Positions 1 through 6,136 are shown, counted from the first letter of the stretch. The stretch is DNA of 6,658 bases from Clostridia bacterium (GCA_017615515.1 JAFZZX010000060.1:1-6658), one strand, 5' to 3'. Numbers and translations: made by a program. The notes: generated by a model from the letters alone, not told the origin.

Positions 1-1044
1 AAGTACGGCGACTTTATGCGCGCGGCGTCCCATACTGCCGAAGAGGTGGAGATCGCACTCGGCATTCCCGAAAAAGCGCGTTCCATTATGAACACCTACT
101 GGGGCTACCTCGGCGTCCCGACCGACGACCTGTCCGCTCTGCACTTCATCAGCCTGTTGACCGCCTATATGGAGGTCAAACCCACGATGCCCTACAACCG
201 CTCGCACGAACTCTCCTTGAACCTCGTGAAAGCCTTTGAAGGATTCGGCGGCGAGATCCGCTACAACAGCGAAGTCACCCGCTTCCTCTACGATGAGAAA
301 GGCAAGGCGATCGGCGTGGTCGCGAACGGCGAAGAGTACTTTGCGAAAAAGATCGTTGCCAACGTAATCCCGAACAACGTGATCAATCGCTCGGACGCGA
401 AGAAACTACCGAAGCGTTTCCGCAAACTCGCGAACGCAAGAAAGTTCGGCATGACCTTCGTAACCGTCTATCTCGGACTCGACAAGTCGAGAGAAGAGCT
501 CGGCATCGACGACTATTCGGTTTTCATCACGCGTGACAAGGATCCGCGCGTGCAATTCGAGACCCGCAATGACTGCGGCTACTACGTCGTCAACTGCCTG
601 AACAAGGCGCTCCCCGACGCGACGCCCAAGGGCACGTCCACCCTCTTCTTCACGATCCCCTTTATGCCGGGCGACTTCCCCGAAGATCTGACGGCGCGTG
701 ATTACAAAGAGTTCAAGAACTCGATCGCGGAAAAGTATATCAAGGACTACGAGGAGACGATGGGCATCTCCATCAGACCCTATATCGAGGAGATCTCGAT
801 CGCCTCGCCCGTGACCTTCGCGCGCTACCTCGGCACCCCCGAAGGCGCGATCTACGGCTACGACACCGGCAACTGGGACAACGTCGTGGGACGCACCGCG
901 ATGGAACCGATGGAGTTCAACGTCCCGAATCTGTATTTCTGCGGCGGTCACTCCACGATGGGCGACGGCTTCCCCTCCGGCTATATCACCGGAGACAGGA
1001 TCGGTAAAAGAGTCGTGAAAGATTTACGCAAGGAGGGCAAATAA
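1..1044 (+). CDS. NAD(P)/FAD-dependent oxidoreductase, phytoene desaturase-like (5'-truncated by window)
   Basis: The reading frame is open from base 1 (Lys-Tyr-Gly-Asp-Phe before the first internal Met at base 16), so the gene begins outside the window; 347 residues are visible. The N-terminal Rossmann GxGxxG that would bind FAD is not included. Visible residues 66-125 have the typical mid-region of CrtI/amine-oxidase-like flavoproteins: a helix, then 'GGEIRYNSEVTRF', then 'GVVANGEEYFAKKIVANVIPN', a strand that usually carries substrate or FAD contacts. The C-terminus (visible residues 315-338, beginning GGHSTMGDGFPSGYITGD) is the characteristic closing FAD-binding motif of this superfamily. 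The substrate cannot be read from the sequence; carotenoid desaturation is only the family's namesake. The downstream reductase starts one base after this stop codon, so the two are almost certainly co-transcribed and probably exchange electrons (inference). Confidence 0.85.
   Translation, partial: KYGDFMRAASHTAEEVEIALGIPEKARSIMNTYWGYLGVPTDDLSALHFISLLTAYMEVKPTMPYNRSHELSLNLVKAFEGFGGEIRYNSEVTRFLYDEKGKAIGVVANGEEYFAKKIVANVIPNNVINRSDAKKLPKRFRKLANARKFGMTFVTVYLGLDKSREELGIDDYSVFITRDKDPRVQFETRNDCGYYVVNCLNKALPDATPKGTSTLFFTIPFMPGDFPEDLTARDYKEFKNSIAEKYIKDYEETMGISIRPYIEEISIASPVTFARYLGTPEGAIYGYDTGNWDNVVGRTAMEPMEFNVPNLYFCGGHSTMGDGFPSGYITGDRIGKRVVKDLRKEGK
1030..1037 (+). promoter_or_regulatory. Ribosome binding site of the reductase gene, inside the upstream gene
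   Basis: AAGGAGGG lies in the last codons of the flavoprotein gene, 8 bases before the ATG at 1046. It fixes that start and supports coupled translation of the pair. Confidence 0.85.
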
Positions 1045-1045
1045 G

Positions 1046-2254
1046 ATGAGCAAGTCCAAGATCAATAAACTCGCCCGCACCGGGCTCGTCGGCGTCATTA
1101 CCAAGAGGCTCAGCACCGTCGGCAAGGCGTCTGACGCCCCCGCGAAACCCCTGCTCGAATACTATCCCAACAAACTCGCAGCCGAACTGCATCCCAAGGC
1201 GCAACACGTCGTGATCAAGGAGATCCGCGCGTTCTCGCCCGACATGAAGAGCATCGTATTCGCCCCCGACGCGGAGGCGGGCACCGAAAAACTCGCCTGG
1301 TTCTCGGCGGGACAGTACCTGAGCATTTGCGTGGATATCGACGGCAAGATCTATAAGCGCCCCTATTCGATCGCGTCCTCTCCGGCGGACACCTTGAACG
1401 GCACCTATATGCTGACCATCAAGAGGGTCGGCGGCGGCATCGTATCCGAGTATATCCTCGACAACTGGAAGGAAGGTATGAAGGTGACGGTTTCCGCCCC
1501 CCTCGGCGACTTCACCTACGAGAGACTGCGTGACGCCGAGACCGTGATCGGTATCGCGGGCGGCAGCGGCATCACCCCCTTCCGTTCCCTCGCGAAGGCG
1601 ATCTACGAGGGCGACGAACCCTGCTCCCTCGTTCTCCTCTACGGCAGCCGCACCTACGAAGACGCCGTCTTCAGCGACGAGATCGCGGAATGGGCGAAAG
1701 TAAACGACAAGATCCGTCTCGTGAACGTCCTGTCCAACGAGGAAAAGAAAGGCTGCGAAAGCGGCTTCATCACCGCAGATCTCATCAAGAAATATGCGCC
1801 CAAGGGCGATTTCTCGATCTTTATGTGCGGACCGCAAGCGATGTACAACTTCGCCGATAAGGAGATCGAGAAACTCGGCATCCGCCGCAAGTTCGTCCGT
1901 CACGAACTCTTCGGCGAATATTTCCATCCCGAGAAAAACGCCGATTATTCGGGCAATCCCGAGGAAACCTACAAGGTGACCGTCACGATCGCGGGGAAAA
2001 CGACTGTGATCGACTGCAAGGCGGACACTTCCCTTCTCCGCGCGATGGAAGCGGCGGGGCTGAATCCCCCGTCCGACTGCCGTTCGGGCAGATGCGGCTG
2101 GTGTCACTCCAAACTGCTGTCCGGCGAGGTCTATATCCCCGAATCGGTGGACGGCAGACGCATGGCGGATAAGCTGTACGGCTACATCCACCCCTGTTGC
2201 ACCTTCCCGCTCTCGGACGTCAGTATCGACGTGCCGCCGATGCCGAAGGACTGA
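1046..2254 (+). CDS. NAD(P)H:flavin oxidoreductase with C-terminal plant-type [2Fe-2S] ferredoxin domain
   Basis: A 402-residue soluble electron-transfer flavoprotein. Domains in order: an N-terminal extension of about 50 residues; a ferredoxin-NADP reductase-type FAD/FMN barrel (about 52-158) with the flavin motif RPYSIAS at 105-111; a nucleotide-binding domain (about 163-290) with GIAGGSGITPFRSL at 169-182 and the CGPQAMY motif at 261-267; and a [2Fe-2S] ferredoxin domain (about 308-398). The cluster ligands are visible as C345-x4-C350-x2-C353 and a distal C384 (C385 next to it is the alternative). This order (flavin, NAD, ferredoxin) is that of phthalate dioxygenase reductase-like and HCP reductase-like proteins. 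It would move electrons from NAD(P)H through flavin to the cluster and on to a partner. The partner is probably the flavoprotein encoded immediately upstream, by inference from the one-base gap. No signal peptide or membrane segment is visible. Confidence 0.9.
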   Translation: MSKSKINKLARTGLVGVITKRLSTVGKASDAPAKPLLEYYPNKLAAELHPKAQHVVIKEIRAFSPDMKSIVFAPDAEAGTEKLAWFSAGQYLSICVDIDGKIYKRPYSIASSPADTLNGTYMLTIKRVGGGIVSEYILDNWKEGMKVTVSAPLGDFTYERLRDAETVIGIAGGSGITPFRSLAKAIYEGDEPCSLVLLYGSRTYEDAVFSDEIAEWAKVNDKIRLVNVLSNEEKKGCESGFITADLIKKYAPKGDFSIFMCGPQAMYNFADKEIEKLGIRRKFVRHELFGEYFHPEKNADYSGNPEETYKVTVTIAGKTTVIDCKADTSLLRAMEAAGLNPPSDCRSGRCGWCHSKLLSGEVYIPESVDGRRMADKLYGYIHPCCTFPLSDVSIDVPPMPKD

Positions 2255-2321
2255 TTCGGCGGGTTAACAATCTCACATCGACAATGGCAAAAAAGCCATA
2301 AAACAAAATAACACATATATC

Positions 2322-2330
2322 AAAGGAGGA
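2322..2330 (+). promoter_or_regulatory. Strong ribosome binding site of the zinc ribbon gene
   Basis: AAAGGAGGA, with its AGGAGG core 9 bases from the first of two consecutive ATG codons (2339 and 2342). The spacing favours 2339. The AT-rich 2300-2320 stretch before it may hold a promoter, but I see no convincing -35/-10 pair. Confidence 0.8.
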
Positions 2331-2338
2331 ATTGAATT

Positions 2339-2536
2339 ATGATGATCACTTGCGGAGAATGCGGACACGAAGTCTCGGATCAAAGCTACATTTGCCCCTG
2401 TTGCGGCAGAGACGTGCGCGTCCTGAAGAGCAACGGTTACGGTTGCGGCAACTGTGACGAAAAATGGTCGTGCGACAAAGAGTGGGGCCCCAGCGGCTAT
2501 CCTTGCCTGCACTATTCGGAAATGGACAACGATTGA
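2339..2536 (+). CDS. Small zinc ribbon protein, 65 aa, unknown role
   Basis: A 65-residue protein with nine cysteines, too rich in ordered Cys pairs to be a chance frame. The N-terminal half has C5-x2-C8 and C19-P-C-C22-G, the double-knuckle pattern of a zinc ribbon. The second half has C36-x2-C39, C45, C56 and H58, which could form a second metal site. There is no membrane segment and the C-terminus is acidic (SEMDND). It has its own strong Shine-Dalgarno site and is followed closely by a hairpin terminator. It could be monocistronic or the last gene of the redox operon, since the 84-bp gap upstream holds no clear terminator. Zinc binding is inferred from family pattern; the partner and function are unknown. 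Nucleic-acid or protein binding is typical of such folds. Confidence 0.8.
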   Translation: MMITCGECGHEVSDQSYICPCCGRDVRVLKSNGYGCGNCDEKWSCDKEWGPSGYPCLHYSEMDND

Positions 2537-2557
2537 TAACGAGATCAACAAACCGCG

Positions 2558-2589
2558 CGCCCCTCGCACTCACGAGGGGCGTTTCTCTT
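2558..2589 (+). terminator. Hairpin terminator after the zinc ribbon gene
   Basis: A perfect 9-bp stem (2558-2566 with 2573-2581, CGCCCCTCG/CGAGGGGCG) encloses a 6-base loop (CACTCA) and is followed by TTTCTCTT. It is a good rho-independent terminator with a short, interrupted T-run. The next start codon is at 2592, only 3 bases later, so read-through or a promoter inside the zinc ribbon gene must serve the glycosylase. Confidence 0.8.
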
Positions 2590-2591
2590 AA

Positions 2592-3095
2592 ATGCAAATG
2601 AAAAACAAACCGGAACGCATCTCCAATCCCTTCCCGCCCGTTGCGGACGAAAACGCGCGCGTCTTGATCCTCGGGTCGCTCCCGTCCGAAGCCTCGCGTG
2701 CGGCGGGCTTTTATTATATGAATCCGCGCAACCGCTTTTGGAGCGTGATGACCGCGCTCCTCGGCGAGGACTTCACGGGAATGAACTCGTCGGAAAAAGC
2801 GGCGGCGCTCAAGCGTCACCGCATCGCCCTCTCGGACGTCATATCTTCCTGCGAGATACACCGCTCGTCCGACGCCAGTATCAAAGACGCGAGATGTACG
2901 GATAGTCCCGCCATTCTCGCCGCCGCGCCGATTCAAAAGATCCTCTTAAACGGCGGCAAAGCCTACGCCCTGTTCTTAAAGCATTTCCCCGAGCACGCCG
3001 ACCTCGCACGGCAGATGCCTTCCACTTCGCCCGCAAACGCAAGGCTTTCCCTCGACGATCTCGTGGAAGAATGGGGGAAAGCACTCAAAAAGTAG
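2592..3095 (+). CDS. Hypoxanthine/deoxyinosine DNA glycosylase (UDG superfamily, family 6 type)
   Basis: A 167-residue cytoplasmic base-excision repair enzyme, full length for the family. Motif 1 is GSLPSEAS (28-35), followed by YYMNPRNRFW (41-50), the signature of the deoxyinosine glycosylase branch. N44 or N47 of this segment would be the catalytic-type Asn; from memory, an Asn in this region is catalytic in the characterised archaeal enzyme. Also present are LSDVISSCEIHRSSDASIK (80-98) and the closing motif PSTSPANA (143-150), equivalent to motif 2 of the UDG superfamily. The enzyme would remove hypoxanthine (deaminated adenine) from DNA; family 6 members generally lack strong uracil activity. 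The start is uncertain: ATG at 2592 or at 2598. The only Shine-Dalgarno-like bases upstream are GAGGGG, within the right arm of the preceding terminator. It is convergent with the HD gene. Confidence 0.88.
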   Translation: MQMKNKPERISNPFPPVADENARVLILGSLPSEASRAAGFYYMNPRNRFWSVMTALLGEDFTGMNSSEKAAALKRHRIALSDVISSCEIHRSSDASIKDARCTDSPAILAAAPIQKILLNGGKAYALFLKHFPEHADLARQMPSTSPANARLSLDDLVEEWGKALKK

Positions 3096-3104
3096 TTCGA
3101 TCCA

Positions 3105-3136
3105 AACAAAAAGGCGCCCCGCAATATGGGGCGCCC
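3105..3136 (-). terminator. Terminator of the HD gene, possibly bidirectional
   Basis: A perfect 8-bp stem (3113-3120 GGCGCCCC with 3128-3135 or 3129-3136 in register) encloses a 7-base AT-rich loop. Read on the minus strand the stem is followed by TTTTTGTTTGGA, a strong T-run, so it is a classic terminator for the minus-strand gene ending at 3186. On the + strand, downstream of the glycosylase, the stem is followed only by CAATCAATGATTCATTT, so termination in that direction would be weaker. Confidence 0.85.
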
Positions 3137-3185
3137 AATCAATGATTCATTTATATTATACTGTGGCGAAATGCTTTCGGGACTA

Positions 3186-4550
3186 TTATTCCACGGGTTT
3201 CGTGTAGTAGATGCGGTAGCTGTCTTGCAGGATGGGAGCGTCGTCATCGTCGGATAATTGATGAATGATCGCGTTGCGGAAGGTCAGCACCAGATAGTCG
3301 TCCGAGGGAATGCGCGCGGACGTGACCCCCTTCGGCAGGTCGCGAGACAAGAGGTAGTCGTCCTCCCCGTTGATCCGCCAATACCGCTTGAGAAAGTCTT
3401 CGAGGTCGCCGTTCCATCCGTCCTCGACGGCGATGGATGCTCGGTGGGGCGCGCCGACGGTATAGATCCCGGGGCGGCGCGTCGAATAAACCTCGAGATA
3501 GTAGAGGTCCTTTTCCCCTTTCAGCGGAACGTAGGGATGAAAGCGAAGGGCGTAATACAGCGCATCCATCGACCGCTCCTCGTCGTAACAGATCACGTAA
3601 TCCTCGGCATCGGGCGGAACCTCGACCCCCTTCAGCAGAGAGAGGTCGCAGGTGGTCGCGGCATTCTCACAACCGACTGCCGCCTCAAAGGAGGTCACAG
3701 CCGGCTCGTACTCGTTATACAGAAACGCCTTTCCTATGGGACTCCATACCCCCGTTTCTTCGTCCCGCTCCAACTCCACCGCAAACACGAGGAAGAGGGC
3801 GTGACGGTCGGTCGGACGATAGATCTTGTAAAGCTGCAAAAATTCATCCGCGGAGATCGCCTTGCCCCCGATGATTCCGGTCACGGGGAGACCGTTCCTG
3901 CCGTAGGAGTAGGTCTTCGTATTCAGGTTGACGTACAAAAAGGACTTGACTCGGGGCGAGGTGCCCAAGCTCCATTCGCGAAAACCGTCCTCTCGCAGCA
4001 TTTTCACGAGGGGGAAGGAGGGCGATTTGAGTCGATCGTCTTGGATCAGGAACGCCTCCTTACCGATCTCCGCCTCGGCGGGGAGGTCGGACAGCGCCGC
4101 AGAGCCGCGAAAAGAGCCTTCGGCGGCGAGGAGCATACGCAAGGCGGGATAGTAGCATTCCTCCCGTTTGCGCCGAAAATGGCGCGTGTCGGCGCCGCGC
4201 TTCACCTCGCAATTGTGTTTGAGGTCGGCGATCTTGACCCGACGAGCGAGAGGATTATCCTTGATCTTAGCGACGTAATCGGCGTACGGCACGCCCTTGA
4301 CGTGGGTCAAGAGGGCGAGCGCGGCGAGGATCTCCTCGCCGAACCCCTCTCGCCTGAGATCGTCGAGGGTCACGGAGGTGTCCTCGACTACGTCGTGGAG
4401 AAGCGCGACGACCGTCGAGTCCTCGTCCGACATCTGCTCCGCGAGATGATAGGGGTGCAAAAAATACGGGTACCCAGCGTTATCCACCTGCCCCGCGTGC
4501 GCCTCGTAGGCGATCTTGATCGCTTTTTTCACTTTGTCGGAATAGAACAT
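3186..4550 (-). CDS. HD-domain phosphohydrolase (SpoT/MESH1-type) with unassigned C-terminal region
   Basis: A 454-residue protein. Residues about 1-145 match the (p)ppGpp hydrolase-type HD domain: H18, Q21-x-D with GYPYFLHP (H32), the catalytic cluster LLHDVVEDT (H52, D53, E56, D57), the LT-x8-Y-x3-I segment, and VKIADLKHN (D109, N113). Spacing of H32/H52-D53/E56-D57/D109-N113 fits the metal and catalytic residues of Rel/SpoT and MESH1 hydrolases, so alarmone (or another nucleotide phosphate) hydrolysis is plausible. No synthetase, TGS or ACT domain is present. Residues about 150-454 are acidic, with no transmembrane segment, and I recognise no family in them. The start ATG (4550) has AAAAGGG 10 bases upstream. 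A 6+6 inverted repeat and a repeat array lie upstream; a strong terminator lies downstream. Confidence 0.8.
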   Translation of the reverse strand: MFYSDKVKKAIKIAYEAHAGQVDNAGYPYFLHPYHLAEQMSDEDSTVVALLHDVVEDTSVTLDDLRREGFGEEILAALALLTHVKGVPYADYVAKIKDNPLARRVKIADLKHNCEVKRGADTRHFRRKREECYYPALRMLLAAEGSFRGSAALSDLPAEAEIGKEAFLIQDDRLKSPSFPLVKMLREDGFREWSLGTSPRVKSFLYVNLNTKTYSYGRNGLPVTGIIGGKAISADEFLQLYKIYRPTDRHALFLVFAVELERDEETGVWSPIGKAFLYNEYEPAVTSFEAAVGCENAATTCDLSLLKGVEVPPDAEDYVICYDEERSMDALYYALRFHPYVPLKGEKDLYYLEVYSTRRPGIYTVGAPHRASIAVEDGWNGDLEDFLKRYWRINGEDDYLLSRDLPKGVTSARIPSDDYLVLTFRNAIIHQLSDDDDAPILQDSYRIYYTKPVE

Positions 4551-4560
4551 AATCTAAATA

Positions 4561-4567
4561 CCCTTTT
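4561..4567 (-). promoter_or_regulatory. Ribosome binding site of the HD gene
   Basis: On the minus strand AAAAGGG lies 10 bases before the ATG at 4550. It is a modest Shine-Dalgarno, but the only one near an in-frame start. Confidence 0.55.
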
Positions 4568-4576
4568 TGCTCACGA

Positions 4577-4589
4577 CCGCAAATTGCGG
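4577..4589. promoter_or_regulatory. Inverted repeat, possible operator upstream of the HD gene
   Basis: CCGCAA-A-TTGCGG: perfect 6-base arms around a single central base, 27 bases upstream of the start codon of the minus-strand HD gene. It is compact and symmetric like a small repressor half-site pair. No confident -35/-10 pair is visible beside it, so operator function is an inference. Confidence 0.35.
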
Positions 4590-4597
4590 ACAGTTGC

Positions 4598-4872
4598 GCG
4601 GAGACGAGTGCTCTTGACTTACCCTAATAGGTCAAAACCTTTCCCTTACCCGATTACCATGGGGAAAGCGGCAGAGACGAGGACTCTCTTCATCCTTTCT
4701 AATACTATCCTCACAAATGGCGAGTGAGGAGATAGGTCAAAATCGCTCTCTTGCTTTTCTTACTCGATTGACTTTGGAGAAAGGCTCAGATGCAAGGCTC
4801 GTTTCTTCTCTTCTCATTCTATCCTCACAAATGGCGAGTGAGGAGAGTGGTGTGGAGGCAAGTGCTCTCCGA
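4598..4872 (+). repeat. Degenerate A/B repeat array 1 (two units plus fragments)
   Basis: This array has two units and an older fragment. The fragment 4598-4614 resembles the end of a B element (GGAGACGAGTGCTCT). Unit 1a has a decayed A element from about 4653 and a B element from 4718. Unit 1b has an intact A element at 4767-4800 and B from 4832. The 34-bp A element is identical in units 1b, 2b and 2c. Linkers before A elements are also related (TAGGTCAAAA at 4629 and 4734). A-to-B spacers are pyrimidine-rich and end in ATCCTCACAA. In units 1a and 1b, TCCTCAC pairs with GTGAGGA around a 9-base loop (4708-4730, 4822-4844), and unit 1b adds GGAGAG/CTCTCC (4842-4870). The array fills the otherwise gene-free space upstream of the HD gene. 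Confidence 0.85.
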
Positions 4873-4950
4873 AGAGGCGGGCAGGCGCGTACTGATGCGT
4901 ACGTAACTGCCCGACGATGAGGTAGTTAGCGAAGCATACGCGCCGCTATG
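4871..4950 (+). repeat. Terminal hairpin segment, copy 1
   Basis: This segment of about 80 bp follows the last B element and is nearly identical to 6580-6658. It can form two alternative structures. Fold 1 (4878-4913): CGGGCAG/CTGCCCG, 7 bp, enclosing CGTAC/GTACG with a TGATGC loop. Fold 2 (4884-4944): GGCGCGTA/TACGCGCC, 8 bp, then TGC/GCA, then TAACTGCC/GGTAGTTA around a 9-base loop, with one G-T pair. Bases 4884-4911 are used by both, so they exclude each other. The segment ends one base before the stop codon of the minus-strand phosphodiesterase gene. It could act as a structured RNA, a gene-end element, or a DNA hairpin recognised by an enzyme; the sequence does not decide. Confidence 0.8.
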
Positions 4951-4951
4951 C

Positions 4952-6133
4952 TCACTCGCCCAAAAACATACCGTAGGGAACCCGTCCCTGCCACGTCTCG
5001 GGCGCCTTCAGCCCCAACGCGTAGGTGACGATCGGCGCAAGATCGGTATTCACGTACTTGCCGGGCGTGCCCTGCTTCACGGTCTTGCCCGCGATCGCGA
5101 AGGTGACGGTGCGCTCCACCTTGCTGTTGCCGCCGTGTCCGGGTCCGTCCTGCAGATAGCGGTGACCGTGGTCGGTGCAGAGGATAAAGAGGGTGTCGTC
5201 CAGCCAGCCGCGCGCCTCATAGGCGTCGTAGAGCTTGCCGATCAAGAGGTCCACGTGCGAGACCGCGCGAATGTAGGCGTGCTTATTATTGCCGTAGCTG
5301 TGTCCCGCGGAATCCACCTGATTGAGGTGCATATACGCGATCTTGTAGTCGGCTGTCTCCGTCTCGTCGATGACTCTCTGCACGGTGACCGCGTCGGTCA
5401 AGGAGTAGGTCTCGTCCGCGAAACCCTCGACCTTGGTCTGCTGTGCGATGTATTGGACGAGGTCGACGTCGCCGAGCACCAATTCGCCATTCAAGATCTC
5501 GTGAAGGGTATTGCAATTGTTGTTGAGCTTCCTGACCTGCGGCAGATCCTCGATCGCGCCGTTATTGACCGCGCTCCAGGTGCAGGAAGACAGCACTTTC
5601 GCATCGGGATTCGCATCCAAGAAAACCTTGATGAAGGAAGGATACTTCTCGTTTGCCTGCTTGCCCGCGTCGAGGTCCGTATTCGAATTCGCGCCCGTGA
5701 TGCCGTGATAAGGCGGGCGTACGCCGTGGAACATACTCGTCCAATTCTGCGCGCTGATGGTCGGATAAACCGCCATCCCGGTGTGGGTCACCGAGGCATT
5801 GATCCTCGTGCCGTTCGCAGTCGTGAAGCCGTCGCCGAAAAGCCTATCGAAATTGGGCGTGGCGCCGTCGTCCATTCGTTTCATATAGTCGCCCATGCCG
5901 TCCACGCCGATGATCAGGACGCGCTTGTATTGCTTGGCAGGGTCGCTGTTGATCGCCGCAAGCTCTGCGTCGGTCGGGACGTACCCTTCCGAGAAACGAT
6001 TGAAGACGAAAGCGCCGAGACAAGAGAGGGCAACGACCGCGCAAACGAGGACGAACGCCGTGATCGCGATCGCGACCGTCCTGCCCTTGTGCGCCTGAAT
6101 GGCGGAAATAATCTTTGCGAAACAATCCTTCAT
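4952..6133 (-). CDS. Membrane-anchored phosphodiesterase/nucleotide pyrophosphatase-like enzyme (alkaline phosphatase superfamily)
   Basis: A 393-residue protein from the ATG at 6133. Basic residues near the N-terminus (AHKGR) are followed by one hydrophobic segment at about 20-45, so it is a signal anchor with the enzyme outside the cytoplasm. The catalytic domain starts at RVLIIGVDGMG (D78, first metal ligand). PTISAQN follows with S127 aligned to the nucleophilic Thr of NPP-type enzymes, then the HGITG motif (H143). LNQVDSAGHSYG gives D274 and H278, TDHGH gives D321 and H322, and GPGHGG gives H333. Together these are the two-metal set of type I phosphodiesterases; a sulfatase-like label would fit less well because no Cys/Ser-x-Pro-x-Arg motif is present. 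The substrate is unknown. The ATG at 6133 is preceded by AGGGGG; an upstream in-frame TTG at 6193 has no such site and runs toward the repeat array. C38 could be a lipidation site, but the preceding residues fit a lipobox poorly. Confidence 0.85.
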   Translation of the reverse strand: MKDCFAKIISAIQAHKGRTVAIAITAFVLVCAVVALSCLGAFVFNRFSEGYVPTDAELAAINSDPAKQYKRVLIIGVDGMGDYMKRMDDGATPNFDRLFGDGFTTANGTRINASVTHTGMAVYPTISAQNWTSMFHGVRPPYHGITGANSNTDLDAGKQANEKYPSFIKVFLDANPDAKVLSSCTWSAVNNGAIEDLPQVRKLNNNCNTLHEILNGELVLGDVDLVQYIAQQTKVEGFADETYSLTDAVTVQRVIDETETADYKIAYMHLNQVDSAGHSYGNNKHAYIRAVSHVDLLIGKLYDAYEARGWLDDTLFILCTDHGHRYLQDGPGHGGNSKVERTVTFAIAGKTVKQGTPGKYVNTDLAPIVTYALGLKAPETWQGRVPYGMFLGE

Positions 6134-6136
6134 AAA

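Noticed and set aside
986..2191. 401-codon open frame on the - strand
   Set aside because: It is antisense to the flavin/[2Fe-2S] reductase, which has all expected motifs on the + strand.
2234..2262. Hairpin around the stop codon of the reductase gene (CCGCCGA/TCGGCGG or GCCGAA/TTCGGC)
   Set aside because: It has no T-run after it and competing registers, so it is not called a terminator, though it may weaken read-through into the zinc ribbon gene.
2284..2299. ATGGC/GCCAT hairpin before the zinc ribbon gene
   Set aside because: The stem is only 5 bp with an A-only loop and no T-run on the + strand; it is probably chance in AT-rich sequence.
3150..3162. TATAAT-like boxes on both strands between the convergent genes
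   Set aside because: There is no matching -35 box at the right distance on either strand and no gene placed to use them.
3258..4727. 489-codon open frame on the + strand
   Set aside because: It lies antisense to the HD gene, whose catalytic motifs are recognisable, has no recognisable domain, and its end runs into the repeat array. Long shadow frames are common in GC-rich genes.
4717..4920. 67-codon frame within repeat block 1
   Set aside because: It consists of repeat sequence only. Similar peptides appear in different frames of block 2, which is expected of non-coding repeats read through by chance.
4871..4950. Integron attC site
   Set aside because: The hairpin and cassette layout are suggestive, but I do not see the consensus R box pair (RYYYAAC/GTTRRRY) at its ends, and no integrase is in the window. 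Kept only as a hypothesis.
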